Positions 31,725 to 33,894 of a stretch of 33,894 bases of DNA are shown in pieces. Below the pieces are notes generated by a model, which was not told the origin of the DNA, did not search any database, and worked only from the letters and a program-made list of their open reading frames with translations. Every line of letters starts with the position of its first letter. The first letter of the stretch is position 1. Origin of the DNA: Deltaproteobacteria bacterium (lineage in GTDB: Bacteria; Myxococcota; XYA12-FULL-58-9); assembly GCA_016218825.1 (NCBI GenBank), contig JACRCV010000076.1, positions 1 to 33,894 on the forward strand. Direction: 5' to 3'. A program made the position numbers and the translations under genes.

Positions 31725-33236
31725 CTACGGGCAGCCGCCGGTATTCGCGCCACCCCAGCAGAAGTTGCAGCCGGTCGCGGTGCAGCCTGGCGTCGCACAG
31801 CCGCCGGTGCCGCAATCATAGGCGTCCGGCGCACCGCAGCCGCAGTCGCAGGTAAGGTCCACCCAGTAGCTCTCGGGGCAGCTCCACGCCGCGGGCAGGC
31901 AGCTGATGGTGTTGGCCCCGTCGTGGCAGATCTCGCAGGCGTCGCTGACGCAGCCCGGGGTCGTGCAGCTGCCGGCGAGACATTCGTGGTCGACGGCGCC
32001 GCAGCCGCAGTCGCAGTAGTAGTCGTCCCACGCGGCCTGGCCGCAGGTGTAGGTAGCCGGCATGCAGCTGTTGGTGCTCGCGCCGTCGTGGCAAACGTCG
32101 CAGACGTTGGCGAGGCAGCCCGGGGTCGTGCAACCGCCGGTAGCGCAGCCCCTGTCGGCGGCGCCGCAGCCGCAGTCGCAGTAGTAGTCGTCCCACGCGG
32201 CCTGGCCGCAGGTATAGGCGGGCGGCACACAGCTGTTGGTGCTCGCGCCGTCGTGGCAGACGTCGCAGCTGCTGGCGAGGCAGCCCGGGGTCGTGCAGCT
32301 GCCGCCATAGCAGCCTTTGTCGTCGACGCCACACCCGCAGTCGCAGGAGTAGTCCTGCCAGGCGTCCTCGCCGCAGGTGTAGGCGACGGGTGCGCAGACG
32401 GCAATGGCGCCGCCGGTCGTGTGACAGAGGTCGCAACCGTCGTCCCTGCAACCCGGGGTTGTGCAGCCGCCGATGCAGCTCGGGTCGACGATGCCACAGC
32501 CGCAATCACAGCTGAAGTCTTGGAACTCGGCCTGGGAGCAGAGCCAGCCGCCTGGGGTGCAGGCGATCACACTCGGGCCGTCGTGGCAGACGTCGCAGAC
32601 GTTGCTCACGCAGCCTGGGGTCGTGCAGCTCCCGAGGTAACACTCATAGTCCTCGACGCCGCAGCCGCAGTCGCACGCGCCGTCGCCCCACAACCCACTG
32701 CCGCAGGTCCAGCCGCTCGGCCGAGGCGGTGGCGGACAGCTCGCGATGGCGGCGCCATTGGCGTCGTAGCAGTACTGACAGCCCGCGGCGCCGCAGCCGG
32801 CCGCGGCGCAGCCGTCGGTGCAGTCGGGATCGATGCGGCCGCAGCCACAGTCACAGCCGTCGTCGGTCCCGTAGTAGCTGGCGCTGCACCGCCACACCGG
32901 GTTGCTCGCCGCGTCGCCGCCATCGTTGTCACCCCCGGCGGCCGGATCGCCGGCGCCATCGTGGTCGCCCCCGGCGACCGGATCGCCGGCGCCATTGTGG
33001 TCGCTCTCGGAAACCGGGTCGGCGCCGCCGTTGTGGTCGCTCCCGGAAACCGGGTCGGCGCCGCCGTTGTGGTCGCTCCCGGAAACCGGGTCGGCGCTGC
33101 CGTTGTGGTCGCCGCCGGCGGCCGGATCGCCGCCGCCCCCCGAGCCGGAGTATCTCCCGCCCTCGTCCGTAGGGCTGCCGCAGCCGGCAACCGCTACCAG
33201 CACGACCGCGACGCACGGCGACACAGACTTGAACAT
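31725..33236 (-). CDS. Large lipoprotein with seven 10-Cys repeats
   Basis: A 503-residue surface lipoprotein. The signal peptide ends in the lipobox VAGC (Cys 19). Residues 37-105 contain about six Asp/Gly-rich 12-residue repeats (such as SGSDHNGGADPV), with 36-bp DNA periodicity, probably a flexible stalk. Residues 115-503 hold seven units of about 55 residues with 10 Cys each, of the form (W/Y)xC...CDCGCG..D..C...C.TPGC...C..CHDG....C. That is about 70 Cys in all. Units 5 and 6 are the most alike (YTCGQAAWDDYYCDCGCGA). Such arrays could form disulphides or bind metals. No family was recognised. The ATG at 33236 is preceded by GGGGGG. It has a good promoter at 33259. Confidence 0.85.
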   Translation of the reverse strand: MFKSVSPCVAVVLVAVAGCGSPTDEGGRYSGSGGGGDPAAGGDHNGSADPVSGSDHNGGADPVSGSDHNGGADPVSESDHNGAGDPVAGGDHDGAGDPAAGGDNDGGDAASNPVWRCSASYYGTDDGCDCGCGRIDPDCTDGCAAAGCGAAGCQYCYDANGAAIASCPPPPRPSGWTCGSGLWGDGACDCGCGVEDYECYLGSCTTPGCVSNVCDVCHDGPSVIACTPGGWLCSQAEFQDFSCDCGCGIVDPSCIGGCTTPGCRDDGCDLCHTTGGAIAVCAPVAYTCGEDAWQDYSCDCGCGVDDKGCYGGSCTTPGCLASSCDVCHDGASTNSCVPPAYTCGQAAWDDYYCDCGCGAADRGCATGGCTTPGCLANVCDVCHDGASTNSCMPATYTCGQAAWDDYYCDCGCGAVDHECLAGSCTTPGCVSDACEICHDGANTISCLPAAWSCPESYWVDLTCDCGCGAPDAYDCGTGGCATPGCTATGCNFCWGGANTGGCP

Positions 33237-33258
33237 CGGAACCCCCCTGGACCGGAGC

Positions 33259-33288
33259 ATTATAGGCCGGTGATGGTCGGCGCCACAA
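33259..33288 (-). promoter_or_regulatory. Promoter of the Cys-repeat lipoprotein
   Basis: On the minus strand TTGTGG (33288-33283) is followed after 18 bp by TATAAT (33264-33259), a perfect -10. The distance to the ATG at 33236 is about 20 bp, so the transcript leader would be short. Confidence 0.65.
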
Positions 33289-33325
33289 CCCGCACCGCGG
33301 CGTGGTGGCGCCGGGCGACCAGGCT

Positions 33326-33730
33326 TCAACGCATTGCGCCCTCGGGCGCCACTACCAGGCCCGGGAACTTCTCCCGAAGCCGCTTGTCGAACGACACAAC
33401 TGGAGTCCCCAACATCTCGGCAAGCGCGACGTACAACGTGTCGTATGCAGGGTGCTTCTTGGAAACGGCCAGCTCAACCGCACGGGCCCAAAGGGCGTCG
33501 CCCGGCCATGCCTTGTCGATCAACGCCTCCGCATCTTCCAGCGCCGCCAGAGCCGTTGCCATGGGAACGTTCCGGTGGCGCACCCACTTGGAAAACGCGT
33601 TGGCGAGCTCGGCGCGAAGCAGGTCGGGTACATCGATCCGATCAGCCGCAGCCAAGACCTGTACTGCGGTCTCCCGTTCACCGGTCACGCCAAGCAGGGC
33701 GTATAGGAACACCATCGCGTCCACTATCAT
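33326..33730 (-). CDS. Solitary PIN-domain toxin-like protein
   Basis: A 134-residue PIN-domain protein. The N-terminal MIVDAMVFLYALLG carries the first catalytic Asp at residue 4. Further acidic residues occur at RAELANAF, HPAYDTLYVALAE and the final VVSFDKRLREKFPGL, as in VapC toxins. The ATG at 33730 directly precedes the conserved VDAM. No antitoxin gene is seen in the 164 bp upstream, which are mostly occupied by repeat copy 5. The antitoxin may be lost, unrecognised or encoded beyond the window. Alternatively this is a domesticated PIN nuclease. Confidence 0.82.
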   Translation of the reverse strand: MIVDAMVFLYALLGVTGERETAVQVLAAADRIDVPDLLRAELANAFSKWVRHRNVPMATALAALEDAEALIDKAWPGDALWARAVELAVSKKHPAYDTLYVALAEMLGTPVVSFDKRLREKFPGLVVAPEGAMR

Positions 33731-33753
33731 GGTGACCGGTCTCTTCTTCCGGC

Positions 33754-33894
33754 GTTACCGTTCACGGGGGACCGCCCGCCGCGAGAAGATCCTCGGCGAA
33801 AACCAGGCGTTGTGGCGCGGCTCTGCGTCCCCCGTGAGCCCCACGCTCAGGACCGGCAAAGCCGGATCCTTCGCGTCTACGGCCAGTTACGAGA
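33754..33894 (+). repeat. Dispersed palindromic element, copy 5 (runs off the window)
   Basis: The most complete copy. It begins GTTACCGTTCACGGGGGACC. TCACGGGGGAC at 33762-33772 and GTCCCCCGTGA at 33827-33837 are perfect 11-bp inverted ends of a 76-bp module. Then follow CGGCAAAGCCGGATCC and CGCGTCTACGGCCAGTTACG, the start of the right module seen in copies 2 and 3. The window ends inside that module (ACGAGA). Confidence 0.88.

Overview
The window is high-GC DNA, most likely from a myxobacterium or close relative (Myxococcota). The signs are a subtilisin with a MopE-type Cys motif and a MYXO-CTERM-like tail, large Cys-rich secreted lipoproteins, an NtrC-type two-component pair, and an ECF sigma factor paired with a FecR-like protein. 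The genus cannot be told from the sequence.

Region 1 (1-10316) is a complete type I-E CRISPR-Cas locus, all on the minus strand. A DnaQ-like DEDDh exonuclease gene heads the operon. It is followed by cas3, cse1, cse2, cas7e, cas5e, cas6e, cas1 and cas2, mostly with overlapping or near-abutting ends. A short leader and an array of 13 repeats and 12 spacers follow in the same direction. The exonuclease stop overlaps the cas3 start by 4 bp, so the exonuclease looks like a built-in part of the system.

Region 2 (10317-12420) is an accessory border. It holds a tandem array of about 147-bp units, a VapBC-type toxin-antitoxin pair on the minus strand and a MazEF-type pair on the plus strand, each with a palindromic operator candidate.

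Region 3 (12421-15152) is housekeeping: rplU-rpmA-obgE with a good promoter, plus a cytidylate-kinase-like gene upstream.

Region 4 (15233-19007) is a putative ECF sigma module: an envelope protein, the sigma factor, a FecR/TPR membrane protein and a Cys-rich lipoprotein. A 41-bp motif, 33/41 identical, lies in front of the first and last genes.

Region 5 (19095-24753) holds proteins of poorly known function. One is a DUF3626-like protein whose domain seems split by a long repetitive insert. It sits in an operon with a 403-residue and a 100-residue protein, next to a TPR protein and a convergent hypothetical gene.

Region 6 (24975-33730) holds the secreted subtilase, then an NtrC-type regulator and histidine kinase. 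Just upstream of the kinase is a 31-residue peptide gene ending in two CC pairs, with a near-ideal Shine-Dalgarno and a sigma-54 -24/-12 promoter. Next come a lipoprotein with seven 10-Cys repeats and a solitary PIN-domain toxin.

A family of palindromic intergenic elements bounded by TCACGGGGGAC/GTCCCCCGTGA occurs five times between 15.2 and 33.9 kb and not in the CRISPR region. The strongest leads are the exonuclease-cas3 coupling, the sigma-54-driven CC peptide beside its likely two-component system, and the dispersed element family.
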